Shown here: in pieces, positions 1-11,412 of the stretch
Position numbering within the stretch: the stretch's first letter is position 1
How the letters are laid out: every line of letters begins with the position of its first letter
NCBI GenBank assembly: GCA_944472135.2
Contig: OX235262.1
Coordinates: 62,158,440-62,222,439 of the forward strand
Direction of reading: 5' to 3'
DNA: 64,000 bases
Source of the DNA: Trichobilharzia regenti
Taxonomy: Eukaryota > Platyhelminthes > Trematoda > Strigeidida > Schistosomatidae
Made by a program: the position numbers and the translations under genes
The notes under the pieces: generated by a model
The model's input: only the letters and a program-made list of their open reading frames with translations
Told to the model about the DNA's origin: nothing
Databases searched by the model: none

Positions 1-3000
1 TCAACCATGCCGTTTTTATCATGATTAGCCAGACCACTGTGTATATTATACTTATTTAAGGATCTCTGAAAATAATGGTCGAGCGATAATTGAAGTTGCG
101 TGAAGTTATTACCAGTTCAGAACATTGTTTGCATTCTTGACACTCCTGAGAAGTCCTCAGATCTTAATTTGGCATAAATTCGTTGAATTCAGCAAATAAA
201 TCCACTGCTATATCATTTCTCTCCTGAGCTGTAATAGATTGTGTTGCCAGTTATCTATCCAATTTGATAAAACGCTCCTGGAAATTCAGAACTTAACCAA
301 GCAGCAAAATGATGTTTGAAATTACCTCAACTCGAATGACAAACTGGCCAATCACAAGCGAGCAAATCGCTTGTTTATCTCATTCGCGGTCACTCAAAAT
401 ACGGCCATCGACAGGCTGTCCACTCCGAGCGTATGGGCTGTAACGATTAGTTTTTCATGCTGAATGAGTTAAAACATCGGTATAATGAAAAAGATGGGGT
501 AGCTGGAGAGTAGTGTCTTCTACACAAATAGTTTACTTCTTGTAGAAGCTGCAGCTTTCGACATATTATCATTCAATGAAGACCACGTCTAAATATGGCT
601 ATTTTCGTGTGAAAAACAGTACTATTTGGCAAAAGAATGCTACTAATACATGGGAATCACCTACAAATACCAACAGAACCGCCTGTGGAAACAGAAATTA
701 TGATGTAGATGTGTCTTTCACCGTATGTGTGTTTGGATAGGAATAATGGTAAGTTGAAAGGTTATCTCTAAGTGGATTTAATATATATTTACACTGATTG
801 GCGCAGTATAATATGGGCTACGTAATTTCAATGTATAAAAGATACCTTTATTAATATTGTGCCATTGTGTGCTTAGCTTCTGCTAGGTTAACCAGCGTAG
901 GTGGTTCTCGTGATTGTTGCAAGTGCAGTGCATTTGAGAAGGCAATAACTCGTTTAATTCTCCTCACTGATTCACTTAGTGCAATTATTCAGTGTATAGT
1001 AATAGTATATACGTTCTTTGTCTTGAATACGAGAATTAAATCTAGTTAGCTCTATTATTATTAATCTATAGACGGTATACCGTCTGACACTGTAAACTTA
1101 ATACTGCAATGTTTTTGATCACCAACAGTGGAAATGGATTTCTTCTGAAATTTCCATTTACCTGAAACAGTACAGACGCAGCATCACGGTTGAATGTCTA
1201 GGTTGCATTATATTTCACTGTTATCCTCATCAACACAACAGGTCTGCGTATCTTACAATATTTTAAGTGTTTCTCTATGTTGTTAACACTGTGCATAGTT
1301 GCTTAGAGTTGAGGCATGCTCAGCTTACATTTGATGACCACAGATTCCTGAATATAAGAATGTAATTTCTGTAGGAATCAGAAAACTATGCTCACTAGAC
1401 ATTGCTGAGATTGTGGATCACTTTCAAAGCTACACATTTGCAATACCTCATTTAACGTAGACGTATTCAGTATGAAATTGAAGAGAGAATGACGTCTCAA
1501 CAGAATGGGTGTTTCAGATTTTATCTTGAAATTTGCGTGTAATCCTCTAATACTGGACAACTTATGAGGTCTATTTATGCATACGGCGTCAATATAAAGA
1601 CCAGCTGTGGACTACAAATACTTTTAATTGTATGAGAACTTTACTTAGTATTAATATAATCGGTGCATAATAATATATAAAATTATCTTTCATAAATTCG
1701 TGTTTTGCTTCATATTTTAGGTATATGGACGTTGTGGAATGTGAAATCAGTGAAAATGTCAGTCTGTCAAACTAACGCTAAAACCCTTCATCAAATTTTC
1801 TTCCGTAAATTAAGAAAATCTTTAATATACTCATCGTTTGTCCTTCTTTTGAACTTCTTCAGCGCGTCGCTATACTATGAGCTTTTGTAATATGTGAATT
1901 CGGTTTAATGCACGCTAAGCCTAGTTAGTCCAATGGAGATTTACTATAGTATTATGAGACTGTTACTTTAATCATTCATAGGTTTTCGCGTCTGTTTCTA
2001 TACAATAGCACATTGTAAAAACTAAGTAGGATTTAGCAAGTTGAATAATAATTCCGTAATGTTCGTTACGCTAAAGACGCCTTATTTAGTCAATTGCAAG
2101 TCTGTATACTGCTAAACGCCAAGTATGTAGCACAAGTAAATGATTTCTCTACTTCAGGAGGACATCTAACTGTATAAATCAGAACAACAGCATAAATCAG
2201 TATTAATATACTTCCTCTTTTCTTTTAAATAACTTATGTAATTTGGCATTTGGATTTCACTTCTTCAGTTACTATTCCCAACATTACCCTATATAAGAGT
2301 GAAAACCATAATTCGTTTCGCCCTAATTTTTACTTTATATTTTATTGTTATTCTATACTTCAGTTGTTGTTTACTACTATAAACTTAAACTAACCGTTAG
2401 TATGTAACGCTATAAAACTCAATGACTAGAAATTCCTAGTAATAAAAAAGGAGAATAAACACTGCGGTTATCGCATATTGTTTACTTAAATTATCATTAT
2501 CTGCTGGCTGCTTCTGTTTTCTTCACTTCTCGAAGGTATTGCACTGAAGCACTGCTAATGAACAGTAATCCTGCTTTCTACATTTGTATTACTTGAGCGG
2601 TATCCAGAATATTGTTAGCACTTAGGATGAACAACGGAACAAATTCCATTCTGAATTCTGTTCAACATCGCAAAGTTAACTTTGCGACCAATTTGTCCCT
2701 TCTATCTGCTAATACCAATATAATGCTGTACTTACCATCTGATGTGGATTTTTATAAACTTTCGAACTCTTATTGATTGATAAAATGATAAAAATAACGG
2801 TCTGGATCCAGTGTGGCTTACTCCAGCACATGTACATCACAACTCTTCTTACATTCCATTAACGCAAAATTTCCTAATTCCCGCATGAATCTGACTCACT
2901 ATGAGTGCATTAAATATTATAATTTAGAATTAAACCAAAACCTTATATTCTATTCTTGTAAAGTTTTCTATTCATTTTCCAAATTTTAGTTTCATAAAAG

Positions 3001-3162
3001 TGTTCAATTTCAGACTGCACTTGTCAAATATGATCATGCCTGTACAAACGGTATGTGAATCATGTAAATGCTTAATTTATGTGAAATATATATTATTATA
3101 TTATTATTATTATTAGTAGGAAATTAGGGTTGATATCTACTTCATTAATCAGTTAATATGCA
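1..3162. other. No recognisable gene
   Basis: This AT-rich stretch has only short unconvincing ORFs and no repeat family I could match elsewhere in the window. It holds one 18-bp perfect palindrome (2669-2686) and a short ATT-rich run near 3097-3116. It is best read as intergenic or intronic DNA. Confidence 0.5.
2669..2686. repeat. 18-bp perfect palindrome
   Basis: The sequence CGCAAAGTTAACTTTGCG is its own reverse complement over all 18 bases, with no loop. No partner motif or gene start lies next to it, so no function is assigned. Its middle 13 bases also occur near 22193 inside a probable LTR, which may be coincidence. Confidence 0.6.
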
Positions 3163-3608
3163 GTGGAATCCACAAATAGACTGTCTACTTGGCGACGAGC
3201 TAAGAAACAATTATTATTTGTTTCTGATATGCTGTTAAATCATGTGATGTTATCTAATATCCATCATTCCTATGATCAACAACTGCAGTGTTTGAATATC
3301 TACTTTGTTAAGTATGCCGATGATCTAACTATTTCAGCGTCTGTCAACTCCCAGCTAAACAGTACTAAAATGAAGAGCTTTCTATCAGGAATTAGCAAAT
3401 GGTCTTCGTCTGACGGTCTTAGAGTAAAACCTTTCAAATGTCAGGCAGTCAATTTCAGCTTTAGATGAAAAAGGAACTTAAATGCAGCTGTTAATTCCCA
3501 ATAACCCTTGTATAATTGATGAGTGACATAGAAATCAAGTCCGACGTTAAGTATCTTGGATTAATTATTTCTTCTGGCCAATGTTGGTCTTCCCATGTCT
3601 AAGATATT
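3163..3608 (+). pseudogene. CR1-like LINE reverse transcriptase fragment
   Basis: The frame at 3280-3468 reads like the palm domain of a CR1-type non-LTR reverse transcriptase. It has the catalytic motif C as KYADD, then a stretch with GISKWSSSDGLRV and KCQAVNFSF, typical of the RT thumb side in trematode CR1-like LINEs. After a stop at 3468 the homology resumes in another frame near 3543 (VKYLGLIISSG). Motifs A and B, the endonuclease and the C-terminus are missing. The fragment stops exactly where the solo LTR begins at 3609, so the LTR probably landed in it or replaced its end. It is similar in kind to the minus-strand copy at 43.3-44.5 kb. Confidence 0.75.
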
Positions 3609-3980
3609 TGTCAATGTAGTTGAAGATTGAACGATCAATTCATGGTTGTTCGCTCAAAACCAACTTCCCTAATTTTTGCGGAGGCATCAATACACCAGTC
3701 ATCGTCTCATCGGTCGCTGTTCAGAAAGAAGTCAGGAGACAACCGTCAGAAGTAATATTGTGATTTATTATTGTAATATTTGTCCATAGACCTTAGTTTT
3801 AAAGCTTAATTTTAAAGTTGTCTATATGTTGGTGTTACAATAAAGAATTCTCGAGTGGCCAATCGGTGTTCTGGTTTTTGGGTCCGTTATTACTAAGCGT
3901 TTCTGAGAAACTTCAAGGAACAGCGTGAGTCCCAGCGTAGCAAGAGCTGGGCATTGACGGTTTACGAGACGTGGCTGACA
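3609..3980 (+). mobile_element. Solo LTR of the BEL/Pao-type element
   Basis: This 372-bp block is the reverse complement of the two LTRs at 7806-8163 and 11413-11765. It starts with TGTCAATG and ends with CTGACA, so it has TG...CA ends, and it contains an AATAAAG polyadenylation-type signal near 3841. No internal region adjoins it on either side. The 5-bp flanks (ATATT and CGATT) do not match, so a target duplication is not visible. In its variable middle it resembles the right LTR of the larger element more than the left one. Confidence 0.8.
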
Positions 3981-5289
3981 CGATTTCTAAGGTAATATTT
4001 CGTCTGACTGTTCACATTGAGAAGTTGAGGCACTCAAGCATAACTTATCCCCCCCCCCTTACAGTTTGTCCGTCCGTGCATCTTACCTATACTTGACCTG
4101 TTTTTCTTGCTTTAATCATGATACAACCGTGTTTCGCAGAACTCAGCACACAGCGTATCAGCCCTAAATGTATACCACATGCGAGTATAATGCTTATGAG
4201 CTAGGTATGCAAATGAAAGTAAACGTTTGTACGGTGCATTCATTATTTATAAGACTAACTAGTATGTAAGAGCTACGATTTGACCAGTTATACAACGTTT
4301 AATATATTTGGACACAATTAACCTTCGCTGCTTACTTCTATGACGCATTACCTAAAGCTACGTAGTTACCTTAAAGTGGTTTCTGCTGAAGGTAATCACC
4401 CTTAGCTACTACCTTACCGGGCAACTTAACGTTATCTTTGAATTTCAAAGTAAAAGCGGACATCCTGGGAACCTTCTTCGTAAAAAATCGTCTCCTAGTC
4501 GAAAAAATGAATATATCCTAATCTTCACGAAAGCGTTTAGTGATATTCATCCTATCACCTAAAATGACTCACTATTTGCAGTCACTTAAAAAGTAAGAAT
4601 AAATTTACCGAAGACGGCATGCCTATGACTTCTAGATATCATAATGTACCATCAGGGAAAACCTATATCCATAGGGTTATAACAGTTACAAGCGCTATAT
4701 TAATCCGAAACACGACGATAACGATTCTTAATCACAGAAAATCCTACTTCGCTACCTAATCTTCTAATAGTATTAACAGATGTTTCACCAAGAAAAAGAA
4801 AACCAATGGTTTCAGGAAAATTTATTTAGTTTTCTTAAAGACCATGGGCATCCGTGTTTATAGCCACGGAGAAGTCACAAACATCCACAAAATGGGAATT
4901 TCATTATTTGAAATGAAACAAGCAATCTGTATTCAGCCAATATTTTCACCCCGAATAATAATCAGCTTCTCAGCTTGTTGTAGACCACAACCCGAATGTT
5001 ATTCTCGCTAATTAAAGTCTTACCTTTAACTGGGATAGTTCGTACACTCACCAGATCATCATGTTATCCGCTTTTGAAGTGGTTTTGCAACACACTGAAT
5101 GGCCGTTAACAATGGCTTTGCTACAGGCGGTCTTAGTTCATGTATTTGGATCTAGTACATTGGGCATTAATAAGGATAGGTAACACTTACCATTCAGGGG
5201 TTTCTCATTGCTTTCAAGTTTCCTTCAGTTCCAAAACTACATACAGGCACAACAGATTCATACTTCTCATGCGACTCAACCTTGTTTGA
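3981..5289. other. No recognisable gene
   Basis: There are no convincing ORFs or repeats here, apart from a 10-base C run at 4049-4058. Confidence 0.4.
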
Positions 5290-5486
5290 CATAGATTCTT
5301 TAACTGATAATATACACTGATGGTATACTCAGCTTCTCGAAAAGCTTCAAAGCTTTTTCAACTTCAAACCGCGTTCTGGAATCTCCAGGTTTAATATGCT
5401 CTTCGTAAACCTTGCTGATATCAAACCTGATCGTATTCTCCTCACCAGATTGACTCGCAGATTGCTGTAAGCTGTAAACATGCATG
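5290..5486 (-). CDS. Candidate host coding exon, product unknown
   Basis: On the minus strand an open frame encodes a charged, helix-prone peptide that includes EENTIRFDISKVYEEHIKP and RTRFEVEKALKLFEKL. It looks like conserved cytoplasmic protein rather than retroelement, but I do not recognise the family. A TTTACAG acceptor-like site lies just upstream, and an A|GTATAC donor-like site follows the FEKLS codons. A second exon-like stretch (about 5530-5680, minus) lies just upstream, with its own TTTTTCAG acceptor and CTG|GTATGT donor-like sites. The gap between the two is only about 50 bp, matching the very short introns known from schistosome genes. The upstream stretch ends in a stop in its best frame, so the gene model does not close. 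It could be a pseudogene or chance. Confidence 0.25.
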
Positions 5487-5879
5487 TAAAAGGCATTGTT
5501 TTTTCCAGATTTCTACATACCAGTTAATCAGTTGAGCAAGAAACAATAACGGCAACCAGCAAATGGACTAAAAACAACGGCTTTTGTCAGCTTAACACGT
5601 TCACGTGCATATTTTCCTAAACTTCCACGCAGAGCTACTTCATTAGTAGCTGAAAAACAACTAAAACATTGCAACCAGGCGTGAAAACAACGTGTGAAAC
5701 AATTGTAATGGAATGAATGCACTGCCCTGGTAGTAAAAACTTCCGAAACATACGAAATTAGTAATTTTCAAAGCAACGGAAACAAAAATGAGGTGAAACG
5801 CAACATTTGTGAACAATGCGCATCAAGATAAGTTGTGGATAAATGCAGGATAAACGGGAAAACCGATGTGTAAACGAAC

Positions 5880-6360
5880 GGCTACGCAAAGGCAACCCAA
5901 CATGGCCGACTAATATGGACGAAAATGACCTTTGAGCGTCTCACTCCATCAGTGACCTTGGGCATGCTGGATAATTTCAGCCCGATTGAAGGGTGAGGAT
6001 ATACGTGGGTTCGTGTTATATTTTCCGCGACTCAGTTTTTTTCGTCTTTCATTGGCTAGAATGGTGGCGGTCAATTGGAGTTTGAATTGTCCTTGGGTGC
6101 GTGCTGTCGGGTGCTGTCTTTGCGTGGTTGTATTTGCGTCGTTTGCCAGCATATGTGATTACTATAAACGTGTATTAGACTATTGTAACGCTTTGTTTTT
6201 CTTTGTTTGTTCATGTACTAGGCTTTATTTGTCGTACAATTCGTTGTATCCTCACACCCGATTGAACCATTCGCACCTTCGAGTTGCCCACCAACGGAGA
6301 CCAAGGCCAATGAAGCAACGTTCAATGTTCACTTCCATTGACAACACCATTTGACTGTAA
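5880..6360. other. GC-richer island of unknown nature
   Basis: This block is richer in GC and CG dinucleotides than the surroundings. It lies just upstream of the minus-strand candidate exons, so it could be a promoter region. Approximate inverted similarity between about 5982-6003 and 6243-6265 would instead suit a small mobile element. The overlapping open frames on both strands have no recognisable domain. Confidence 0.2.
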
Positions 6361-6985
6361 ATGAAGAATAAGATCCGATGCCGTGCACAGCAAACTTATG
6401 TGGGATAACTGACTTCAAGCTTTATCTTTTCCCAAGTATTTGTGGTCCATCGGACGCAGTCTTGGGAATTTTGTTACACCTCTTAATGAGCTCTATTGAA
6501 TGAACAGTCAACAGATTGTTTTTACAAACTAAAGTCCAAAGGTACAGCAGGCGTGTGAACTCACTATAAACCAGATTTATGAAATTTAAATAATATTTAT
6601 CCATATCCGTACGATTGCTGTATTCCTACATAGACAGGAGTAAATATATATTATTATAGTTTCCTCCTCACTATCTAACCGTGCATCGGATCTCTTGACC
6701 TACTTAGTCCTTCATCATTTGTTGACCTCATTCACCTTAGGGTGGCAAAATGGATGGGGATTCATTCCAAATTGTTGGTGCGGGATTTAAATGATAAAAT
6801 CACCATCCTGTAAGGATAAATATATTACAGTATTTGCGGTCTTCCTCTTTGATAAGGCACAATACTGACTAAATTTGTCCTCTTTCAAGTAGTCGTGGTG
6901 TCCCATGTATTTTCCTCAAACACGGAGTTTTGAGCATTCTTCTAATTCTAATAAAATCATTTGGTTTCTTTACTGAAAATCTTCA

Positions 6986-7264
6986 TCATGCTCCACTCTG
7001 CCTAAAACGAATCTTATCATAAATACTAGTTTTCACTGTAAATAAGTGGTCTTTAAGTGTAGAGTACTTGAGATTGTGCAAGCAATTTAGGGGCCTCCAT
7101 AAGTACAGTTTGAGCAACTTCTTATAAATTGGTGTTGGTATGTCAGACTTATCCTCGAAACTTCCCCGATAGATAGCAAAAATACCGGTGTTGTTCCCTG
7201 TTCTTGGATCTTTCATATTCTTAGCTTCCATAAGTAAAATCACATCTTCCCCAGGCATTAGCAC
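6986..7264 (-). pseudogene. Unrecognised ORF, 92 codons
   Basis: The frame includes a fairly protein-like N-terminal half (EDVILLMEAKNMKDPRTGNN, GIFAIYRGSFEDK). No catalytic motif, membrane segment or repeat is visible. No splice-site pair frames it convincingly, and the upstream sequence is closed by stops. It may be a relic of a mobile element or a host exon; I cannot tell. Confidence 0.15.
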
Positions 7265-7805
7265 TCAACAATAATATCAGGTGGCTTGTACATGACAGAT
7301 AACTTCCTTAGGAGGATCCCCTGTTGTGACAAAACACTGTGATAGGCATATCTTCCCACCACCCTACCTAAAGTCCAAGGGATTATCTCATTTGACTCCT
7401 GTCGTTACCTAAAGGTGGAGCATTCTATCCTTTACTCCAGTGTTTCCTAGAAGTTCGAATGCATGTTTAACAAATGAACGACATTAAGAACATAGTGACT
7501 CATCATATCATAGCCACATGTCAGACGTCGTCTTGGCGGCTAGGCGTTACGGTCAGATACATATTCTGCCCTGCTGAGGCTTGTTCCACCAGCTTCTTGC
7601 AGAATTGTTCCAATGTTATCAGCCATTATCGTGTGACAGTGATCTATTTCGCACTCATAGGGCAGAGCACTGTGTCACTGTTTACCAAAATAAAATAGCT
7701 CAAAACTTATTTACCTGTTTTCTCAACTTCTTTGTGCCATCACAATTTACCAACGTAACTGGTTCATTCTGAAACTATGCCTAGTCCTCTAGTTACTAAT
7801 AGTAA

Positions 7806-8163
7806 TGTCAATCACGTCTCATAAACCGTTAATGCCCAGCTCTCGCTACGCTCGGGCCCACGCTGTTCCTCGAAGATTTCAGAAACGCTTAGTTATAACG
7901 GACGAAAAAACCAAAACACCGATCTGCCGCTTGATATTTCTTTATTGTTACACCAACATATAAAAAGAATAAGCGAACTAAGGTCTGAAAACAAATATTA
8001 CAATAATAAATCATTGTATTACTTCTGACGATGTTTCACTCTTCTTTCTGAACAGCGACCGATGAGACGATGACTGTCGTATTGATGCCTCCGCGAAAAT
8101 TGGGGAAGTTGATTTTGAGCAAACAACCAAGAATTGATCGTTCAATCTTCAACTCCATTGACA
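7806..8163 (-). repeat. 3' LTR of the BEL/Pao-type element
   Basis: 358 bp. The 122 bases at its high-coordinate end are identical to the other LTR, the low-coordinate ~107 differ at three positions, and the middle is strongly divergent. A polyadenylation-type AATAAAG is present on the minus strand. Confidence 0.9.
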
Positions 8164-8172
8164 CTCCCCGGC
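8164..8172 (-). other. Possible polypurine tract
   Basis: On the minus strand the bases directly before the 3' LTR read GCCGGGGAG. A short G-rich run in this place would be the primer for plus-strand DNA synthesis. A longer purine run (GAAGGAAAAAAGGG) lies 30-45 bases upstream and is an alternative. Confidence 0.35.
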
Positions 8173-8744
8173 AAAAAGGGATCCAACCCTTTTTTCCTTC
8201 ACGACCAATACACGTTGACTTGGATGCCATTGCGAGAACCTGGGTCACACGGACAGAGCTGAAATGGAAAACAAACAGAAAAGCCAACACACCACAAGCA
8301 TACCCACAGCACAATCTCACACATCGCTGACGACCTGCGCCTCCAGACAGAGACCTCCTCTTGACATCTTGCAACACAATCGCCACTTGCTAGAATGACT
8401 CTTGCAGAATGCAACGTGACCATAGCACGAACTCATGATACTCTACGCACATCGTCTTATCTACTCACTACCAATTACCACTGAAATCGCTTGTCACTCA
8501 TTCTGCCTCAGTTCTAGTAGCGGTGACGCATGCGAGCCTCAGTCGTTTACACTCTTTCTCCCCGGCGTGTCGGACCGCAGCTAACAATTATCTCCGTGTG
8601 CATTTCATTCTCAGCAATAGCCTAGCCTCCCCGGCGTATACGACCCATCTGCTGTCCTTAACATCAATCAATTCATTCATGGATGTAGAAGACTCGAAAC
8701 AACTTCAGAAGTAATCACGACGAAAATTTTAACAAAATTACGCA

Positions 8745-9310
8745 ATAACAACAAGATACGAAAACAACGAGTAAACACAATGAATCCAAAAACACCAATT
8801 GATATGACACACCACACGTATATACAAATAGTACAAACAACCTCGCCGATCATGTCTTGATGGAATTCCTTTGAAGAATTGCAGGACTTACACCAGTACG
8901 CCTACAACCCTTCTCAGGTTGACGATTGTAATTTGTGGAATGTCCGGACACAAACAAGATTAACCAACAATTACATCAATTGGAACTCACACAATTATTT
9001 AACACAAACATATGTACAATCAACACATCAAATGTTGTGGATTCAGGCATGACAAACTACCCTTGAAGAACTGTAGGACTTACAGCAGTACGCCTACATT
9101 CCTTCTCAGGTTGATGATCCAAGTGGAAGTCGTCCGGACACAAACAGAATTACCAACAGCTAGATGACAGATGATATCAATTCAGTATATACAATATGAA
9201 CATATGTACAAAATCACACACCAAGCACATTGGACTGCTCATTGATGCGCTACCCTTTGAAGAATTGTAGGACTTACAGCAGTACGCCTACAACCCTTCT
9301 CAGGTTGACG
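8745..9310. repeat. Tandem array, ~190-bp unit, about 2.6 copies
   Basis: A block containing GGACTTACA and CAGTACGCCTAC followed by CTTCTCAGGTTGA recurs at about 8868-8930, 9059-9120 and 9249-9308, a period of 190-191 bp. The spacers are also related: GTCCGGACACAAACA and CATATGTACAA recur in register. The last unit ends four bases from the stop codon of the gag ORF. The array sits between the ORF and the 3' LTR, so it belongs to the element. Each unit contains a small inverted pair (GTAGG ... CCTAC). Its role is unknown. Confidence 0.85.
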
Positions 9311-9312
9311 CC

Positions 9313-11268
9313 CTAGGTTGGAAAATCGTCGCAGAGTTCATTTGCTAACTTCCTTCTATCAGCTATATCCTCAAATCTGAACGGCAACACGCCCATGTCA
9401 TTGTATCGTAGAATATAGATGACGAACAAACACACGACATATCTCATCAACCAAGTGTAGAAACAGAGTAATTTACACCAAAGATAATAACATTCAAATA
9501 GTAACTTGAAACTAGAAATGCCTTTATTCATGCAAGTCAATTTAACAATTACTCTCTCGTTTACACTTGGCTTATTCTCACTAAACTGAGCAATATCTTT
9601 CGTCCTTTCAAACGCACCAATACTACCATAGTCATTGCACAAGATACTTGAGTTGATGGGCATCTGTTTCATTGTGGATGAAAACACCAACGATGACTGA
9701 GTGACACAAGGTGATGAACTTAGTGGTGGATCAGAAGCTGTTCTTTTTCGGCTTTCAGATAGTTGTCCAACTGCAAGATTACCACCACTGCTGTCTTTCA
9801 CTACTAGTTCGGGTTTAGCACTATCATCTGATGATAGGTGGGCTACACGCTGATCAATTACACTGACTGTCTCACAAGTATGCACACCTTCTGGAACTGC
9901 ATCTGCGTTCAATTCTACTTCACGTTGTAGTTGTACAGAACCTTTATTTAACTTAGCAGTAGTAGGCATATCCCTCATCTCATAATGATCAACCAAAGAC
10001 AACTGTGAAGTATCATGATCATTATCACGAATATTCACTTTACCGTCAACTTCATCATTTTCAAACTCTTTAATAACAGAAGTAGACAATTTTGGTTCCT
10101 CCTCACAAATCATTAAAGGTTTTATATCTTCACTCTGACTAGTTATACTTTGTAAACTTGTGGAGTCAGAACTCCACTCTGAAGCAGTAACTCTATTCTG
10201 TGACACTCTATTCAACAACGGCTTACCAGTTGCAACTACAGACTTCTTCACAACACCGTTATCGTCACACAATTCGGAGTCAGACCTGGAGTTTACATTT
10301 AGCTTATCACTGAACTTGCTCACCGGTTCACAGTTCACTTCTGTATGCACCTCTTGCACACGTGTAAAACAAAACCGTGTTTGTCTTGCATCTTGTAACT
10401 TATCTGTTGAGGATGTACTACGAAACCTGTTACACTCACTAGGTCTATATGCATTACTAGACATCATGGAGTCTTCTCGATATCCACCTCTCTGAGGCCT
10501 ACTCGTCATCAATGATTGCATTTTGATCTCAGACTGCTCTATTCTAGGGGTGAGATCTAATAGACTGGCGAACTTGCTCATAGATTGATTGACACTAGTA
10601 TTTACCAGTTTCAGGATATCATCAAACTTTGGCTCGATACCCTCATCCTCCATACGGGAGCTCATCTTCACCCACTTCCTTTGCAGTCGAGTAGGTAGAC
10701 GTCTTGCTATTACTTCTAGTATAAAACTCGAGTTGAGGTCACTCATGCGATTCATCGAAATCATTCCATTCTTGTAAATTAGCAAATTATCTAAAAACTC
10801 AGTGAGTGCCTGGGAGTCATCCTGTAATTGACCACCATTACCCTTAACAGCCTCGAATAATTTCCCTGCAATCATCGAAGGTCTTCCAAACCTTTGACGT
10901 AATATGCTCATAGCCTCGTAGTAGCCCTCTTTTGGCTTCATAAACTTACAGCACTGTATAGCTCTTGCAGCATCTCCAGTGCAATATCTCATCAAATACA
11001 TTAACTTCAATTCATCATTTAATAAAAAACCACTCAACATGATCTCAAACTCCTTTACAAATTGTAAATAATCAGCCGGGTTTCCATCAAAACACCGTGG
11101 TTCAAATTTAGGGAGTTTGATGTTCCTATTATCCCTGAACGGCGAAACAGTAACATCAACCATGTCATGCTTAACATCAGACACATCGTTACAATTAACA
11201 GACAAGTCACCATGACTTACTTTCCTGTTTGCATCCAAGACACTCTGTCCCTTCTTTGACCCAGGCAT
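9313..11268 (-). CDS. Gag-type polyprotein of BEL/Pao element (DUF1759-like)
   Basis: An intact 651-residue ORF. Residues ~51-235 match the plan of the BEL/Pao gag domain (DUF1759 type): KLPKFEPRCFDGNPADYLQF, a GDAARAI stretch near residue 98-104, and a LRQRFGRPSMIAGKL stretch near 123-137. This domain assembles the capsid-like particle around the element's RNA. The expected next features, a zinc knuckle and an aspartic protease, are absent. Residues ~240-580 are hydrophilic and rich in Ser, Asp and Glu. Residues ~587-620 form a long Cys-, Tyr- and Leu-rich hydrophobic stretch, probably membrane-spanning, followed by a 31-residue hydrophilic tail. That C-terminus may come from an envelope-like or lost pol region after an internal deletion. 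The ATG at 11268 is the first in frame after the leader. An intact frame this long suggests recent insertion or selection for trans-complementation. Confidence 0.85.
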   Translation of the reverse strand: MPGSKKGQSVLDANRKVSHGDLSVNCNDVSDVKHDMVDVTVSPFRDNRNIKLPKFEPRCFDGNPADYLQFVKEFEIMLSGFLLNDELKLMYLMRYCTGDAARAIQCCKFMKPKEGYYEAMSILRQRFGRPSMIAGKLFEAVKGNGGQLQDDSQALTEFLDNLLIYKNGMISMNRMSDLNSSFILEVIARRLPTRLQRKWVKMSSRMEDEGIEPKFDDILKLVNTSVNQSMSKFASLLDLTPRIEQSEIKMQSLMTSRPQRGGYREDSMMSSNAYRPSECNRFRSTSSTDKLQDARQTRFCFTRVQEVHTEVNCEPVSKFSDKLNVNSRSDSELCDDNGVVKKSVVATGKPLLNRVSQNRVTASEWSSDSTSLQSITSQSEDIKPLMICEEEPKLSTSVIKEFENDEVDGKVNIRDNDHDTSQLSLVDHYEMRDMPTTAKLNKGSVQLQREVELNADAVPEGVHTCETVSVIDQRVAHLSSDDSAKPELVVKDSSGGNLAVGQLSESRKRTASDPPLSSSPCVTQSSLVFSSTMKQMPINSSILCNDYGSIGAFERTKDIAQFSENKPSVNERVIVKLTCMNKGISSFKLLFECYYLWCKLLCFYTWLMRYVVCLFVIYILRYNDMGVLPFRFEDIADRRKLANELCDDFPT

Positions 11269-11412
11269 TGTTGAACTTGACCCAATTCCAAAAACGTTCC
11301 AGATATTGCTTGTTCAAAGAGGACTTGACCGGCACCAGGAGAAATGAACGGCGACTATCCAAACTTTCACCAACTGTTTGAATCCGCCAGATCTGTTTCT
11401 ACCGTCAGAAAC

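Noticed and set aside
8050..8100. CCGATGAGACGATGACTG in the LTR as a possible hammerhead core
   Set aside because: The core would need CTGANGA with a GAAA strand after a closed stem II; the bases and pairing do not fit on either strand.
8036..8386. Minus-strand 116-codon ORF and its neighbours near the 3' LTR
   Set aside because: It runs from element interior across the LTR boundary and matches LTR repeat sequence, so it is a chance frame.
8745..9310. Regular repeats as a CRISPR array
   Set aside because: The period is ~190 bp, the spacers are related to each other, and the context is a eukaryotic retroelement.
10160..10777. Plus-strand ORFs inside the gag region
   Set aside because: They are antisense frames of the intact 651-codon gag ORF.
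11384..11412. TGGCGGATTCAAACAG in the leader (minus) as a tRNA primer-binding site
   Set aside because: It lies too far from the LTR end, and the implied tRNA 3' end does not leave room for an acceptor stem.
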